A DNA stretch of 64,000 nucleotides from Lachnospiraceae bacterium (GTDB lineage: Bacteria; Bacillota; Clostridia; Lachnospirales; Lachnospiraceae), in contig JAILLW010000117.1 of the NCBI GenBank assembly GCA_024692955.1, forward strand, positions 1-64,000, in the 5' to 3' direction. The position numbers and the translations under genes are program-made. Positions 1-9,477 of this stretch are shown one piece after another. Below the pieces are notes generated by a model. It did no database searches and was not told the DNA's origin. It saw only the letters and a program-made list of their open reading frames with translations. Positions within the stretch are counted from its first letter, which is position 1. The number at the start of each line of letters is the position of its first letter.

Positions 1-887
1 TGTTTCTGATTCAGCCGGTCAAGAGCCATTTCAACCATTCCGACCGCACCGTCTACGATCATCTTTCTCGCATCGATGATCGCGGATGCTTGCTGGCGCT
101 GAAGCATTACGGACGCGATCTCCGGAGCATAGGCAAGATAGGTGATCCTTGCCTCAACGATCTCAAGTCCGGCTTCCGTTACCTTGGACTGGATCTCTTT
201 CTTAATCCGGTCGGCAACTACTTCCGCGGAACCGCGAAGGCTTCCTTCATCCGCTATGCCGTCACCGGTGGTATCCACATCATTCGCCACATCATAGGGA
301 TAGAGGCGGACAATGTTCCGAAGAGCGGAATCACACTGAAGGGAAAGATACTCTTTATAGTTGTCTACATTGAATACGGCTTTTGCGGTATCCGTTACTT
401 TCCAGATCACGGCGATCCCGATCTCAACCGGATTTCCGAGACAGTCATTGATCTTCTGCCTTCCGTTGTTCAGGGTCATGGCCTTCAGAGAGATCTTTTT
501 GCTGACAATCTCGGTCTGTGCACCGGTGGAAGTCGAGAGAGTAAGAGCCGGTGACTTATCGGTGGTGTCTCCGCTCTGAGCCAGTTTCGTTGTGGCAGCG
601 GGGTTCACTGCGGTGCAGAAGGGATTTACGAAATAGAAACCGTCGCCGCGGAGCGTTCCCTTATACTTACCGAAGAGAGTAAGTACCAGTGCCTCCTGCG
701 GTTTCAGGACCTTCAGCCCGAGGAAGAGGATCCAGCCGAAGCAGATGATCAGGATCCCGAGGATCACGGAAAGCGGTCCGAGGACTACTCCGGCAAGCAT
801 AAGCACAAAGGCCAATACATATAGCAGGATCGTCCCGATCAGCATCAGCATTCCGTTCTTTTTTGTTGTATAGATTTTTTCTGTCAT
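1..887 (-). CDS. SPFH/Band 7 domain membrane protein, C-terminus truncated by window edge
   Basis: Reverse-strand reading from ATG at 887: MTEKIYTTKKNGMLMLIGTILLYVLAFVLML...LKPQEALVLTLFGKYKGTLRGDGFYFVNPF...; two N-terminal TM segments then a band-7 core (EIVEARITYLAYAPEIASVMLQRQQA). Preceded by AGGAGGTGTC RBS. Absent from the ORF track because it has no stop inside the window. Confidence 0.9.
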   Translation of the reverse strand, partial: MTEKIYTTKKNGMLMLIGTILLYVLAFVLMLAGVVLGPLSVILGILIICFGWILFLGLKVLKPQEALVLTLFGKYKGTLRGDGFYFVNPFCTAVNPAATTKLAQSGDTTDKSPALTLSTSTGAQTEIVSKKISLKAMTLNNGRQKINDCLGNPVEIGIAVIWKVTDTAKAVFNVDNYKEYLSLQCDSALRNIVRLYPYDVANDVDTTGDGIADEGSLRGSAEVVADRIKKEIQSKVTEAGLEIVEARITYLAYAPEIASVMLQRQQASAIIDARKMIVDGAVGMVEMALDRLNQK

Positions 888-906
888 AACTGACACCTCC
901 TTTATG

Positions 907-945
907 ATGATATCAATATGATATCATATCGAATCAATTTGTCAA
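907..945 (-). promoter_or_regulatory. Promoter (TTGACA, + strand 940-945) with two TGATATCA palindromes (908-915, 919-926) over the -10 region
   Basis: Direct reading of the SPFH gene upstream region. Confidence 0.5.
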
Positions 946-1143
946 TAGATGTCCGGAAATTTTTCTGATTCATAAAGGACGGAGTGATTATATATAAAAG
1001 AAAACGGGCTGCAAACGGCCGGGTATTGAGATTCTATCTGCCGCTGATTATAATGAAAAGAGGTTATAAACCTTTTTTCTGTCACAGAAGATTTTTCGTG
1101 GATGATACTGTTCTGAAAGCATCTTTGAAAAGAAAGGCAGCTT

Positions 1144-1583
1144 ATGAAAAAACAAGCCCTTAAGAAAATGAAGAAAAGAACTCTCGCGATCCTGCTGTCC
1201 ATGCTATTGTCTTTGGAAACCGGCTTTGTTCCGGCATTCACAGCGGAACTGCCAACGGAAGATACGATGCTTGATCAGAGCATCGGAACAGGCGATGAAA
1301 ACGCAGAATCCGATGAGTTTCCCTTCCGTATGAAGGAAGACAGATCCGCTTTGACCGCGGGATCAGTCCGGGAGACGGAGTGGTCAGCGTGACGTTAAGC
1401 AACGGGACCGTCCTTACACCGGAGGATTTCCGGGTGGATTACGGGAATAATATTGCCGCGAAAAAAGACGGCGGATCCTTTAAGATCGTACTTAAGAGGA
1501 ATTCCGGTACGGGCAGTTTCGCATTCGGAGGGAGCGCAACCTTTAAGTTTACGATCACGAAAGCGGGAAAGATCACGATGTAA
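1144..1583 (+). pseudogene. Frameshifted remnant of a secreted surface protein: signal peptide and acidic stretch joined out of frame to a C-terminal Ig/MBG-like repeat module
   Basis: ORF 1144-1392 gives MKKQALKKMKKRTLAILLSMLLSLETGFVPAFTAE (signal peptide-like). Another frame to 1583 gives VSVTLSNGTVLTPEDFRVDYGNN...GSATFKFTITKAGKITM, resembling the C-terminal modules of the 23872-28602 and 48369-59348 proteins. Confidence 0.6.
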
Positions 1584-1598
1584 TGATCCGAATAATGA

Positions 1599-1627
1599 TT
1601 GAAACCCGAGCCGAAAACTCATATAAT
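1599..1627 (+). promoter_or_regulatory. Sigma-A-type promoter of trpB: TTGAAA-N17-TATAAT
   Basis: TTGAAA 1599-1604, TATAAT 1622-1627, 17-bp spacer. Confidence 0.65.
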
Positions 1628-1690
1628 CAGAAGCGGAACGCTTCTTCGGAAGCGGTCCTGAAGGTGTAAAAGGAAAAAGGAGGAAACAAA

Positions 1691-3058
1691 ATGTCTGACA
1701 AAGTACCTTACAAGATCTATCTCGAGGAGTCGGAGATGCCGAAAGCCTGGTACAATATGCGGGCGGATATGAAAAACAAGCCGGCACCGCTGCTGAATCC
1801 GGGCACCGGAGCGCCGATGAAGGCCGAGGAACTGGAAGGCGTATTCTGTAAAGAACTGGTGGCGCAGGAGCTGAACAATGATGATCCGTGGATCGAGATC
1901 CCGGATGAGATCCGCTCTTTCTACCGTATGTATCGTCCGTCACCTCTTGTGCGCGCTTATTGCCTGGAGGAAAAGCTGGGTACGCCCGCGAAGATCTACT
2001 ATAAATTCGAAGGAAACAATACCAGCGGATCCCATAAACTGAATTCCGCCATCGCCCAGGCCTACTATGCGAAGAAGCAGGGTCTTAAAGGTGTGACGAC
2101 GGAGACCGGTGCCGGACAGTGGGGCACGGCGCTTTCCATGGCCTGCGCCTACTTCGGGCTTGACTGTAAGGTATATATGGTAAAGGTCTCCTATGAGCAG
2201 AAGCCTTTCCGCCGTGAAGTAATGAGAACCTACGGCGCTTCTGTTACTCCTTCACCCTCCGAGACCACCGAGATCGGAAAGAAGATCCTTTCGGAGCATC
2301 CCGGAACGACGGGAAGCCTTGGCTGCGCCATTTCCGAGGCGGTAGAGGTAGCTGTCGGAACGGAAGGGTACCGTTACGTACTCGGCAGCGTGCTGAATCA
2401 GGTACTCCTTCATCAGTCCGTGATCGGACTTGAAACGAAGGCGGCACTTGACAAATACGGGATCAAAGCGGATATGATCATCGGCTGTGCGGGCGGCGGC
2501 TCGAATCTCGGAGGACTGATCGCTCCGTTTATGGGCGAAAAGCTCCGCGGAGAGGCCGATTATGAGATCATCGCCGTGGAACCTGCATCCTGCCCGAGCT
2601 TTACCCGCGGAACCTATGCATACGATTTCTGCGATACCGGAAAGGTCTGCCCGCTTGCCAAGATGTATACCCTCGGCTGCGACTTTATCCCCGCACCGAA
2701 CCATGCGGGAGGACTTCGCTATCACGGCATGAGTTCAACCCTTTCCCAGCTTTATGCGGACGGCTATATGAAGGCGGTATCCGTACCTCAGACTTCCGTA
2801 TTCGAAGCAGCGGAATTCTTCGCGAGGACGGAAGGCATCCTTCCCGCGCCCGAAAGCTCTCATGCGATCCGTGTCGCTATCGACGAGGCGAAGAAGTGCA
2901 AAGAGACCGGTGAGGAAAAGAACATCGTCTTCGGCCTTACGGGAACCGGCTATTTCGATATGGTCGCCTATGAAAAGTATCATGACGGAAAGATGGACGA
3001 CTATATCCCGACGGATGAGGAACTGAAAGAGAGCCTTGCGAAGCTCCCCAGAATCTGA
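1691..3058 (+). CDS. trpB: Tryptophan synthase beta subunit, TrpB2-type
   Basis: 455 aa; PLP-lysine context NNTSGSHKLNSA, GCAGGGSNLGG, GILPAPESSHAI; long N-terminal extension typical of TrpB2. AAAGGAGG RBS. No trpA adjacent. Confidence 0.9.
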   Translation: MSDKVPYKIYLEESEMPKAWYNMRADMKNKPAPLLNPGTGAPMKAEELEGVFCKELVAQELNNDDPWIEIPDEIRSFYRMYRPSPLVRAYCLEEKLGTPAKIYYKFEGNNTSGSHKLNSAIAQAYYAKKQGLKGVTTETGAGQWGTALSMACAYFGLDCKVYMVKVSYEQKPFRREVMRTYGASVTPSPSETTEIGKKILSEHPGTTGSLGCAISEAVEVAVGTEGYRYVLGSVLNQVLLHQSVIGLETKAALDKYGIKADMIIGCAGGGSNLGGLIAPFMGEKLRGEADYEIIAVEPASCPSFTRGTYAYDFCDTGKVCPLAKMYTLGCDFIPAPNHAGGLRYHGMSSTLSQLYADGYMKAVSVPQTSVFEAAEFFARTEGILPAPESSHAIRVAIDEAKKCKETGEEKNIVFGLTGTGYFDMVAYEKYHDGKMDDYIPTDEELKESLAKLPRI

Positions 3059-3130
3059 TGCATAATACAGGCGGATAAGGCGGCTGCCGGGAACGGGCAG
3101 TTGCCGGAGGTAAAGAAGGAAGGTGGTCAG

Positions 3131-4057
3131 ATGAGTAAATTTATCGTAGCGGGTATCATTCAGATCGAAACCATTGTAAAGGTTGGCAGTATTCCCATCG
3201 AGTTTTCGCCGGTCACCAGCGTGCCGGATACGATCTTTACCTCGGCGGGAGGAGACGCTTTTAATGAGTCCCTGGCCCTCCGGTGGCTTGGAGACAAGGT
3301 AGACCTCCTTTCGGTAGTCGGCCGCAATCAGGATATGAGCATCCTTAATCCTTTGGACCGGGAGATCACACTGAATACGGATTACATCCTTCCGATCATC
3401 AAAAGTACACCCACTCAGGTGGTCCTTTATGACAGGAACCGTAAGGAACAGATCTTCGAGGACATCAAGGACTTAAGGGATGCGGAATACCGGATGGCAA
3501 TGGTACCGCCCATGGTGGCAGCTTCCGATATGGTGGTCCTTTCCAACGCGAATTTCTGCCGGCCTTTCATCGAAACGGCGAAGCAGTTTGAAAGAAAGAT
3601 CGCGGTGAACATTCATACCTATCTGGAGGAAAAGGAGGTCTACAACAAAGATTTCCTTGAAAACGCGTCGATCCTTTATTTCAGCGATGATACGATAAAA
3701 ACGGATCCCTTCGATTTCGTAAAAGGGATCGCGGACCGGTACGGAACGGATATCATCATTCTGGGACAGGGCGCAAAGGGCCTGATCCTTTACGACCGCC
3801 GGCGGGGCATCAACGTTCACTACGATACCGTACGCACGAACGAAGTCGTGAATACAACGGGTGCCGGAAACGCAATGTTCGCCTGCTTCCTTCATTATTA
3901 TCAGGAGACCGGCGATTCGGTGCTTTCCATCAAGAACGCGATGCTGTTTGCCTCCTATAAGATCGGATATATGGGAACGTCCAACGGCTTTATGACCGTG
4001 GAACAGCTCGAACAGTGGAGAAGCCTGATCTGGGGCGACAACGCAAAGAACTCCTGA
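3131..4057 (+). CDS. PfkB-family carbohydrate kinase
   Basis: GGDAFNESLALRWLG N-terminal and NTTGAGNAMFACFLHYY C-terminal PfkB signatures; start chosen at ATG 3131 after AAGGAAGGTGG. Confidence 0.88.
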   Translation: MSKFIVAGIIQIETIVKVGSIPIEFSPVTSVPDTIFTSAGGDAFNESLALRWLGDKVDLLSVVGRNQDMSILNPLDREITLNTDYILPIIKSTPTQVVLYDRNRKEQIFEDIKDLRDAEYRMAMVPPMVAASDMVVLSNANFCRPFIETAKQFERKIAVNIHTYLEEKEVYNKDFLENASILYFSDDTIKTDPFDFVKGIADRYGTDIIILGQGAKGLILYDRRRGINVHYDTVRTNEVVNTTGAGNAMFACFLHYYQETGDSVLSIKNAMLFASYKIGYMGTSNGFMTVEQLEQWRSLIWGDNAKNS

Positions 4058-4099
4058 TCCCGGTTGCTGTTAAAACCGATCATCCAGAGATTTTTACCC

Positions 4100-4129
4100 G
4101 GCGGACTTTTTTAAGAAAAAGTCCGTCGT
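4100..4129. terminator. Possible hairpin terminator GGCGGACTTTTTT-aag-AAAAAGTCCGTC
   Basis: Inverted repeat in the intergenic region after the PfkB gene. Confidence 0.45.
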
Positions 4130-4226
4130 TTCCTCTTGAAGGATCCCGGGATAGACAATGTCCAGGATTCATTTTACAATAATCTGCAGAAATAAGCCGG
4201 AACGGATATCCTTGTATTTGACGAAA

Positions 4227-5348
4227 ATGAACGACAAAAAGACAAACAGGATCTGTATGATCGTCCAGCAGAAAGACGTACACGGAGGGATCGCCGCGGT
4301 CGTAAACGGCTATTACGGCAGCAGGCTTGAAAAGGATTTTGACATCACCTACATCGAGTCTTACCGGAACGGAAGCAGATGGCAGAAGCTTCAAAAAGCA
4401 CTTTCAGCCTACCGGGCCTTTTCCCGCCTCTTAAAGGAACGCCCGCCGGAACTCGTTCATATCCACTCTTCTTTCGGACCCAGTTTTTACCGGAAGATCC
4501 CTTTCATCCTGATGTGTGAAAAAAAGGGGATCCCGGTGGTAAACCATATCCACGGGGCGGATTTTGACGCGTTTTATTCAAACGCATCGGATGTCGCAAA
4601 AAAGCGGATCCGAAAGATCTACGGAAAATGCGCCCGGTTTATCGTGCTTTCGGAAGAATGGAAAGCACACATCGGAGTGATCGTTCCCGAAGAAAAGATC
4701 CGGATCATCGAAAATTACGGGATCCCGGAGAAAGGTTCCGATATCGAAGAATGGAACCGCGAACGCCCGGAAAGGAAGCAGGTCCTTTTTCTCGGTGAGA
4801 TCGGGAAAAGGAAGGGTGCCTTTGATCTTCCGGAGATCATCACCGAAGTACTTAAAAAGGTGCCGGATGTGAGATTCGTCATCGGAGGAGAGGGAGAAAC
4901 CGAAGTGGTAAGGGAAAAACTCGAAAGACTCGGGATTCCGGAGGAAACGGTCCGGTTTCCGGGCTGGGTCACCGGAGAGGAGAAGAAAAAACTCTTAAGA
5001 GAGAGTTCCCTGTTCCTTCTTCCTTCCTATCAGGAGGGAATGCCGATGTCCATACTTGACGCGATGAGCTGCGGCCTTCCCGTGGTATCCACGAATGTGG
5101 GAGGGATCCCGAAGCTTGTCCGGCAGGGGGAAAACGGCTTTCTTTGCGAAGCCGGTGACGTAAGAGCAATGGCTGACGGGATCCTTATGCTGCTACTTGA
5201 TGAGAAAAAGCGCAAAGAAGCGGGCGATCGAAGCCTTCGGATCATCGAAGAGGAGTACAGTCTGTTAAAACACATCGAAAAACTGGAAGAACTGTATCGC
5301 GAAGTGCTGAATAACAGACAGGGATCGGTCGGTTCAAAAAAGGGTTAA
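4227..5348 (+). CDS. Glycosyltransferase family 4 (GT-B)
   Basis: HGGIAAVVNGYYG, FLGEIGKRKGAFDLPE, PSYQEGMPMSILDAMSCGLPVVSTNVGGIPKLV. The ORF extends to 4158; ATG 4227 is preferred by N-terminal homology logic. Confidence 0.88.
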   Translation: MNDKKTNRICMIVQQKDVHGGIAAVVNGYYGSRLEKDFDITYIESYRNGSRWQKLQKALSAYRAFSRLLKERPPELVHIHSSFGPSFYRKIPFILMCEKKGIPVVNHIHGADFDAFYSNASDVAKKRIRKIYGKCARFIVLSEEWKAHIGVIVPEEKIRIIENYGIPEKGSDIEEWNRERPERKQVLFLGEIGKRKGAFDLPEIITEVLKKVPDVRFVIGGEGETEVVREKLERLGIPEETVRFPGWVTGEEKKKLLRESSLFLLPSYQEGMPMSILDAMSCGLPVVSTNVGGIPKLVRQGENGFLCEAGDVRAMADGILMLLLDEKKRKEAGDRSLRIIEEEYSLLKHIEKLEELYREVLNNRQGSVGSKKG

Positions 5349-5362
5349 GGAAGAGGATTACT

Positions 5363-5875
5363 ATGAGATCTCCGCTGGTATATCTTAAGAATCTGATCGG
5401 AAACGGTTTGCGAAAATGCCGTTACGGAAGCAGGATCCGGATCGCTCCGGTCCAGTCGTTTTCGCATCTTCATACCGAGCTTCGAAACGGCGGGAGCCTG
5501 AAGATTGACCGGTACTGTCAGAACCGGGGGCATCTTTACCTTATAGCGGACGGCGGCAGGCTGACCATCGGAAGCCACTGCTTCTTTAATACGGGCTGCT
5601 GCGTGACCTGTATGGAAAAGATCACCATCGGGGATCATTGCAAATTCGGAAACAATCTGGTCATTGTGGACCATGATCATAATTTTCGTGAAATAGATCC
5701 GGAATTCGTTTCCGCGCCGGTATCGGTGGGGGATCATACCTGGGTAGGTGCGAATGTCACGATTCTCCGCGGCACTTCCATCGGGAAAAACTGTGTGATC
5801 GGAGCAGGGAGCGTGGTAAAGGGAAAGATCCCGGACGGGACCGTGCTTATCCAGAAAAGAGAAAACAGGAATTAA
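5363..5875 (+). CDS. Hexapeptide-repeat (LbH) acyltransferase
   Basis: VGDHTWVGANVTILRGTSIGKNCVIGAGSVVKGKIP hexapeptide repeats; DHDHNFRE. Confidence 0.85.
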   Translation: MRSPLVYLKNLIGNGLRKCRYGSRIRIAPVQSFSHLHTELRNGGSLKIDRYCQNRGHLYLIADGGRLTIGSHCFFNTGCCVTCMEKITIGDHCKFGNNLVIVDHDHNFREIDPEFVSAPVSVGDHTWVGANVTILRGTSIGKNCVIGAGSVVKGKIPDGTVLIQKRENRN

Positions 5876-5983
5876 TACAGGATATAGTGGCTGTACCCCG
5901 GGTACGACCACCATATTATGTTGTTACCTATTTCCGGGATAAGTGCTATAATCATTAGGCATAATTTTCGGAAGGAATGTAAT

Positions 5984-6742
5984 ATGGGAAAAATCATCGC
6001 TATCGCTATGCAAAAGGGCGGAGTCGGAAAAACAACGACTTCGATCAATCTGTCCGCCGCGCTCGCGGCTAAAGGAAAAAAGGTTCTCGTGGTCGATACG
6101 GATCCGCAGGGAAATACCACCAGCGGCTTCGGGATCGAGAAAAATGAACTGGACCGTACGATCTATGATCTGATGCTGAACGAATGCTCCGTGAAAGAGA
6201 GCATTCTGAAAGAGGTCCGGCCGAACCTCAGCCTGATCCCTTCCAATATCAATCTGGCCGCGATCGAGATCGAACTGATTGACCGTGGCAGCAAGGAGTT
6301 TGTTTTGAAAAAGGAACTCGACTGGGTGAGAGCCGATTATGACTATGTGATCATCGACTGCCCTCCGTCGCTCGGACTGCTGACGGTGAACGCTCTTACG
6401 GCTGCGGATTCCGTTCTGGTTCCGCTTCAGTGTGAGTATTATGCGCTGGAAGGCTTAAGCCAGCTTATCACCACGGTGAATCTGGTCAAGGAACGGCTTT
6501 CCCCGGATCTTAATATGGAAGGTATCTTCTTTACGATGTACGACTCCAGGACAAATCTGTCCCAGCAGGTCGTTGAAAACGTAAAGGCGAATGTATCACA
6601 AAGGGTATTCCGTACCGTGATCCCGCAGAATATCCGGTTGGCGGAAGCCCCAAGCTTCGGAATGCCGGTGATCGAATATGATTCAAGATCGGCCGGAGCG
6701 GAAGCCTATATGGCTCTTGCGGAAGAACTCATAAACGGATAA
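5984..6742 (+). CDS. parA: Chromosome partitioning ATPase ParA/Soj
   Basis: MGKIIAIAMQKGGVGKTTTSINLSAALA deviant Walker A; DTDPQGNTTSGFG; start at ATG 5984 after GGAAGGA. Confidence 0.93.
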   Translation: MGKIIAIAMQKGGVGKTTTSINLSAALAAKGKKVLVVDTDPQGNTTSGFGIEKNELDRTIYDLMLNECSVKESILKEVRPNLSLIPSNINLAAIEIELIDRGSKEFVLKKELDWVRADYDYVIIDCPPSLGLLTVNALTAADSVLVPLQCEYYALEGLSQLITTVNLVKERLSPDLNMEGIFFTMYDSRTNLSQQVVENVKANVSQRVFRTVIPQNIRLAEAPSFGMPVIEYDSRSAGAEAYMALAEELING

Positions 6743-6754
6743 AGGAGAGGAAGA

Positions 6755-7657
6755 ATGGCACAAAAGCGCGGATTGGGCAGGGGACTTGATTCCATTATCC
6801 CTCAGGGAGGGGCTGTAAAGCCGGAGGTATCTTCCGACGGAAAGAATGCCGGAGACGGCGTCTTAATGACGGTAGGGATCGAAAAGCTTCAGAATAATAA
6901 GAATCAGCCCAGGCGGGTTTTTGATGAAGATGCGCTGGAAGAGCTTTCGGACAGCATCAAAAAGAACGGGATCCTGGAGCCGCTTCTCGTTGTGGACCGG
7001 GGAAACCATTATATGATCGTCGCGGGAGAACGCAGATGGCGTGCCGCGATGAAAGCGGGTCTTAAGAAGGTTCCGGTGATCGTCCGGGATCTTTCGGAGC
7101 AGGAGATCGTCGTGATCGCCCTCCTGGAAAACCTGCAGCGGAGAGACCTGAACGAAATCGAGCAGGCGATGGCTTATAAACGGCTTATAGATGAATTCGG
7201 CTGGAAGCAGGATGAGGTGGCGGAACAGGTTTCGAAATCGCGTACGGCCGTTTCGAATACGCTCCGGCTTCTGAAACTCTGTGAGTCGGTTCAGCAGATG
7301 ATCATCGATGACAAGCTGAGCGCAGGACATGCGCGCGCGATCATCTCCGTGGAGGATCCCGACGAACAGTTCCGGCTCGCGGAAGAGATCTTTGACAAGC
7401 GCCTCAGCGTGCGGGAAGCGGAGAAACTGGCAAGAGATCTCGGAAAGACGAAGCCGAATATCCGCACGCAAAACGTGGACAAGAGTCTTCTTGCGATTTA
7501 CCGGGAGGTTGAAGAAAACCTGAAACAGCGGCTGAAGACCAAGGTCGCGATCATCCCTTCCTCAAAGAATGACGGATCCGGAAAACTCCAGATCGAATTC
7601 TATGCACATGAGGATCTCGAAAAACTGATGGATCTTCTGAATAAGGCGGAAGCATAA
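6755..7657 (+). CDS. parB: ParB/Spo0J chromosome partitioning protein
   Basis: N-terminal KRGLGRGLDSIIP; NQPRRVFDEDALEELSDSIKKNGILEPLLV; GERRWRAA; ENLQRRDLNEIEQA. Confidence 0.95.
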   Translation: MAQKRGLGRGLDSIIPQGGAVKPEVSSDGKNAGDGVLMTVGIEKLQNNKNQPRRVFDEDALEELSDSIKKNGILEPLLVVDRGNHYMIVAGERRWRAAMKAGLKKVPVIVRDLSEQEIVVIALLENLQRRDLNEIEQAMAYKRLIDEFGWKQDEVAEQVSKSRTAVSNTLRLLKLCESVQQMIIDDKLSAGHARAIISVEDPDEQFRLAEEIFDKRLSVREAEKLARDLGKTKPNIRTQNVDKSLLAIYREVEENLKQRLKTKVAIIPSSKNDGSGKLQIEFYAHEDLEKLMDLLNKAEA

Positions 7658-8172
7658 TGGGAAGCAGGATCCTGACACAGATCGGCCTCGGGAATCTCGA
7701 TCCCGGGATCATACTCATTGCCATGGCAGCACTGATCCTGGTCCTGCTGGTGCTCCTTATCGTCGCATTCCGAAAGATCGGCCGAATTACAAAGAAATAT
7801 GAATTCTTTATGAAAGGGCGGGTTGCCAAGAGTCTTGAGTCCGAGATCGCGGAAATGTTTACGGAAAACCGCGAAATGAAGGAGGATATCAAAAAAGCCC
7901 TTTCGGATATCGAGTATATCTACGGAGTACTGACCACAACCTATCGCAAGATGGGACTTGTGAAATATGACGCCTACCAGCAGATGGGAGGAAAACTCAG
8001 CTTCTGTCTTGCCATGCTGAATGAGGAAAACAACGGTTTCCTGATGAATTCCGTTCACGGGAACGACAGCAGCTATACCTACATCAAACAGATCATAAAC
8101 GGCGAGAGCCAGCTGGAACTCAGCGAAGAAGAAGCGGTCGCGCTTTTGATGGCGATCGGGAAAAAGGAGTAA
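7657..8172 (+). CDS. DUF4446 family membrane protein
   Basis: Single TM then RIGRITKKYEFFMKGRVAKSLE...GLVKYDAYQQMGGKLSFCLAMLNEENNGFLMNSVHGNDSSYTYIK; position after parB is typical. Confidence 0.85.
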   Translation: MGSRILTQIGLGNLDPGIILIAMAALILVLLVLLIVAFRKIGRITKKYEFFMKGRVAKSLESEIAEMFTENREMKEDIKKALSDIEYIYGVLTTTYRKMGLVKYDAYQQMGGKLSFCLAMLNEENNGFLMNSVHGNDSSYTYIKQIINGESQLELSEEEAVALLMAIGKKE

Positions 8173-8175
8173 ACC

Positions 8176-9465
8176 ATGATCGACATTAAATTTCTGAGAG
8201 AAAACCCCGAGATCGTGAAGGAGAACATCCGGAAGAAGTTTCAGGACGAGAAACTACACCTTGTAGACGAAGTGATCGAGCTGGACGCGAAGTCACGTGC
8301 CGCAAAGACCGAGGCGGATGATCTGCGCGGAAAAAGGAATACGATCTCGAAGGAGATCGGCGCACTGATGGCGCAGGGAAAGAAAGAGGAAGCCGAGCAG
8401 AAAAAGGCGGAAGTCGCCGCCAACGCGAAGCGCCTTGCGGAACTTGAGGAACAGGAAAAAGAGTATTCCGCAAAGGTGACCGAGATCATGATGGTGATCC
8501 CGAATATCATCGATCCTTCGGTGCCCGTCGGAAAAGACGACAGCGAAAATGTTGAAGTTACAAAATACGGAGAGCCGTTCGTCCCCGATTTTGAAATCCC
8601 CTATCATACCGATATCATGGAACGTTTCAACGGGATCGACATCGATGCCGCGGGAAGAGTTGCCGGAAACGGATTCTATTATCTTATGGGAGATATTGCG
8701 CGGCTTCACTCGGCCGTGATCGCCTATGCGAGAGATTTTATGATCGACCGCGGATTTACCTACTGCGTTCCGCCCTTTATGATCCGTTCGAACGTGGTGA
8801 CCGGGGTAATGAGCTTTGCGGAAATGGATGCCATGATGTACAAGATCGAAGGTGAGGACCTGTATCTTATCGGAACGAGTGAGCATTCCATGATCGGTAA
8901 ATTCATCGACCAGATCATTCCGGAGAGCGAGCTTCCGAAGACCCTCACCAGTTATTCGCCCTGCTTCCGGAAGGAAAAGGGAGCGCACGGCATCGAGGAG
9001 CGCGGAGTATACAGGATCCATCAGTTTGAGAAGCAGGAAATGATCGTGGTCTGCCGCCCCGAAGAATCTCCGGTGTGGTTTGACCGGCTCTGGCAGAATA
9101 CGGTGGATCTTTTCCGGTCCATGGATATCCCGGTAAGAACCCTGGAGTGCTGCTCCGGAGACCTTGCGGACCTTAAGGTAAAGTCCTTTGATGTGGAAGC
9201 CTGGAGTCCCCGTCAGAAGAAGTACTTCGAGGTCGGAAGCTGCTCGAATCTGGGCGATGCCCAGGCGAGAAGACTGAAGATCCGGATCCAGAAGGAAGAC
9301 GGAAGCAAGTATTTCGCGCATACGCTGAATAATACGGTAGTTGCTCCGCCCCGTATGCTGATCGCGTTCCTTGAGAACAATCTGAACGCGGACGGAAGCG
9401 TGAACATTCCGGAGATCCTCCGTCCCTATATGGGAGGCAAGGAGAAGCTCATCCCGGAAAAATAA
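8176..9465 (+). CDS. serS: Seryl-tRNA synthetase
   Basis: MIDIKFLRENPEIVKENIRKK; coiled-coil arm; class II motifs GTSEHSMIGKFID, CFRKEKGAHGIEERGVYRIHQFEKQEM. Confidence 0.97.
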   Translation: MIDIKFLRENPEIVKENIRKKFQDEKLHLVDEVIELDAKSRAAKTEADDLRGKRNTISKEIGALMAQGKKEEAEQKKAEVAANAKRLAELEEQEKEYSAKVTEIMMVIPNIIDPSVPVGKDDSENVEVTKYGEPFVPDFEIPYHTDIMERFNGIDIDAAGRVAGNGFYYLMGDIARLHSAVIAYARDFMIDRGFTYCVPPFMIRSNVVTGVMSFAEMDAMMYKIEGEDLYLIGTSEHSMIGKFIDQIIPESELPKTLTSYSPCFRKEKGAHGIEERGVYRIHQFEKQEMIVVCRPEESPVWFDRLWQNTVDLFRSMDIPVRTLECCSGDLADLKVKSFDVEAWSPRQKKYFEVGSCSNLGDAQARRLKIRIQKEDGSKYFAHTLNNTVVAPPRMLIAFLENNLNADGSVNIPEILRPYMGGKEKLIPEK

Positions 9466-9477
9466 GCAGGATTTGCC

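Noticed and set aside
942-1241. 99-aa reverse ORF opposite the surface-protein remnant leader
   Set aside because: No RBS or domain; overlaps the promoter region of the SPFH gene and the remnant's signal peptide.
1629-1690. Trp attenuator or T-box upstream of trpB
   Set aside because: No leader peptide with Trp codons, no T-box sequence and no terminator U-tract; the region is too short. Reported only as a 5' hairpin.
5984-7657. parA-parB as a plasmid partition system
   Set aside because: Linked to DUF4446, serS and DUF3881 with soj/spo0J-like sequences, so a chromosomal system; no replication initiator in the window.
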